A DNA stretch of 64,000 nucleotides from Nymphaea colorata. Taxonomy: Eukaryota; Streptophyta; Magnoliopsida; Nymphaeales; Nymphaeaceae. Below are positions 62,634-64,000 of this stretch, piece after piece. Each line of letters opens with the position of its first letter. Positions within the stretch are counted from its first letter, which is position 1. The stretch is taken from assembly GCF_008831285.2 (NCBI RefSeq), contig NC_045145.1:24862802-24926801 (forward strand), written 5' to 3'. A program made the translations under genes and the position numbers. Below the pieces are notes generated by a model. That model ran no database searches. It was not told where the DNA came from and saw only the letters and a program-made list of their open reading frames with translations.

Positions 62634-64000
62634 TGTGTGCGTGTGTGTTCATTCCATATGGTGACTTCAACTGATTTGGTGACATAGCTTCCTTTTATTG
62701 CTGGAACATTGCCTAATTTCCATCTTTTGCCTGTCTGTGCAATTTATGGAGCAAGTTTGCTTAGCTTAACAACAAATGCATGGCGTGAAGCAGCAACCAC
62801 AGTACTTTATATCTATTTCTTCAAACTTCCATCTGACATTTCCTAATTCGTTTTCTTCTACTTTACTTCATATGTGTCAATGCATGCATGCATGCATCTG
62901 TGTATGTGTGTGTGAGAGAAAGAGAGATTGAAAAAGAGAGAGAGTCAGAGTGAGAGAAAAAAAGGAAACAGTTGAGTGACCAAAAAGGAGTCCACCCATG
63001 AGGAATGAGATTCCTTCACCAAAGAAATATTGTCTCAGAGACCCTAACCACCTAAACTTTTCATGTTGACATGACACCCCTAAACTTTTTCCCCTCTCTA
63101 TGTATCTTAAACTTCTTCTATATTCAACATTAATGGCACAAAAAGGTTTAAATACCAAGTCAATAATAGATTGTAGAATTTCACTTTCTATTTCTAGCTG
63201 AAAACAAGTCCTTCACCTCATTCCCCACACTAATTTTGAAGTTCTTGACGTTTGGAATATACTGTTGTGCATCATCTTCATTCCTACGTTCAGTTAGCCG
63301 GTACCACAATTTTTTTGAAGCAGAAAGCACTCTCTTGCTTGGGAGTCAAGAGCAAACACTTCTTTATGAGTAACAAACGTTATTACACATTACTGTTAGT
63401 TGGTTGAATCAGTTCATGTGATTGAACCACATTCCCATTGTGTTCCCAACTTATACATGTTGTGCCACTTTATTACACACACACACACACACACACATAT
63501 ACATATATATAAATATAAAATATGAGAAATAGTAACTAGCATTGGGGTCAAATGGCTGCCCATCCATTAGCAATGACTTTCTTGACCAAGAGTAGTACAC
63601 CTAATTAAAGGTACAACATACAATTCTTGATTGATATTCAAATTTGGTCATCCGGAATAAGGGGACAGACAAATTTTTAGCTCTTAAGGACTCATATCAC
63701 TGCACACCAGATATCAGCTTAACAACAGTTAATTTCCCATGTGCCACATGCCCAATTCTACCTGCAAAATTGGAAAAAGTGGTCACTCGGTTTGTGTGAA
63801 AATTGGAAAAAGTGATCACTCGGTTTGTGTGCATGCCTCAGGTGGGAACATTAAAAATTCTTTTACAATTATGAACAAAGTAAACAAGCACCTTTTTCAC
63901 CCTAAGTAAATCTTCCCTCCTACATTTTCTCTTTTTTAACTTGGGTATCTTTCTTACTGCAAATAAGTGAAAAGATAAAAGATTTATCTGAAGAAGAGAA
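62481..64000. other. Intergenic with microsatellites, no gene recognised
   Basis: Contains (CT)n(GT)n at 62602-62648, (GCAT)n/(GT)n/(GA)n at 62881-62945, (CA)n at 63476-63497, and a 33-bp tandem duplication at 63766-63831. No coding similarity was seen. Confidence 0.45.
63766..63831. repeat. 33-bp tandem duplication
   Basis: AAAATTGGAAAAAGTGGTCA followed by CTCGGTTTGTGTG, present twice in direct succession with one difference (GGTCA versus GATCA). Confidence 0.9.

Overview
This window is nuclear DNA from a flowering plant. It is AT-rich and packed with (TA)n and (CT/GA)n tracts. Coding similarity is interrupted by introns with plant-type GT/AG borders. The recognisable families are plant families: a TPS-b-like terpene synthase with a plastid-type leader, CC-NB-ARC-LRR resistance genes, a JMJ14/15/18-type JmjC demethylase and an HSR203J-like carboxylesterase. 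The retroelements are plant Ty3/gypsy, Ty1/copia and L1-type LINE. The species cannot be fixed from sequence alone. No clearly intact host gene was found: every recognisable gene carries a stop, a frameshift, a truncation or a lost catalytic residue, so the window reads as a graveyard of genes and transposons.

Layout. 0-4 kb: repeats, then a plus-strand CC-NB-ARC pseudogene (2.25-3.43 kb). 4.8-8.3 kb: a minus-strand LINE remnant abutting a minus-strand copia remnant. 9.6-12.6 kb: the 3' half of a JmjC/C5HC2/FYRN/FYRC histone demethylase gene, minus strand and broken. 15.2-18.4 kb: small DNA-transposon-like units. 19.3-19.65 kb: a carboxylesterase pseudogene. 19.9-21.6 kb: a pair of 343-bp direct repeats. 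21.6-22.1 kb: a copia gag remnant. 22.6-25.1 kb: a seven-exon terpene synthase pseudogene, minus strand, with a TATA box and a tandemly duplicated upstream region. 28.1-29.8 kb: a block that is the inverted copy of 60.1-62.5 kb. 30.6-31.5 kb: a second copy of the LINE. 34.6-45.3 kb: a large Ty3/gypsy element of the Tat/OTA type whose LTR and 3'UTR are full of tandem repeats. It is interrupted at 40.6-44.7 kb by a GC-richer Ty3/gypsy chromovirus with a C-terminal chromodomain. 47.8-49.6 kb: the LRR half of an NBS-LRR pseudogene. 54.2-56.2 kb: a CACTA-like remnant. 58.0-60.0 kb: the CC-NB-ARC half of another NBS-LRR pseudogene.

How the parts relate. The three NBS-LRR pieces and five copies of one 5'-flanking module (about 1.65, 28.1-29.8, 49.8-52.7, 56.75-57.6 and 60.1-62.5 kb) are products of local duplication followed by deletions that removed different halves of the gene. 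The terpene synthase keeps its exon structure and reading frame over about 588 codons, apart from three nonsense codons, but has lost both metal-binding motifs. I did not find a wholly new kind of system. The most unusual signals are this doubly motif-less synthase with its tandem promoter array, the NBS-LRR duplication module, and the repeat-laden, RNase-H-deleted, nested Ty3/gypsy element.
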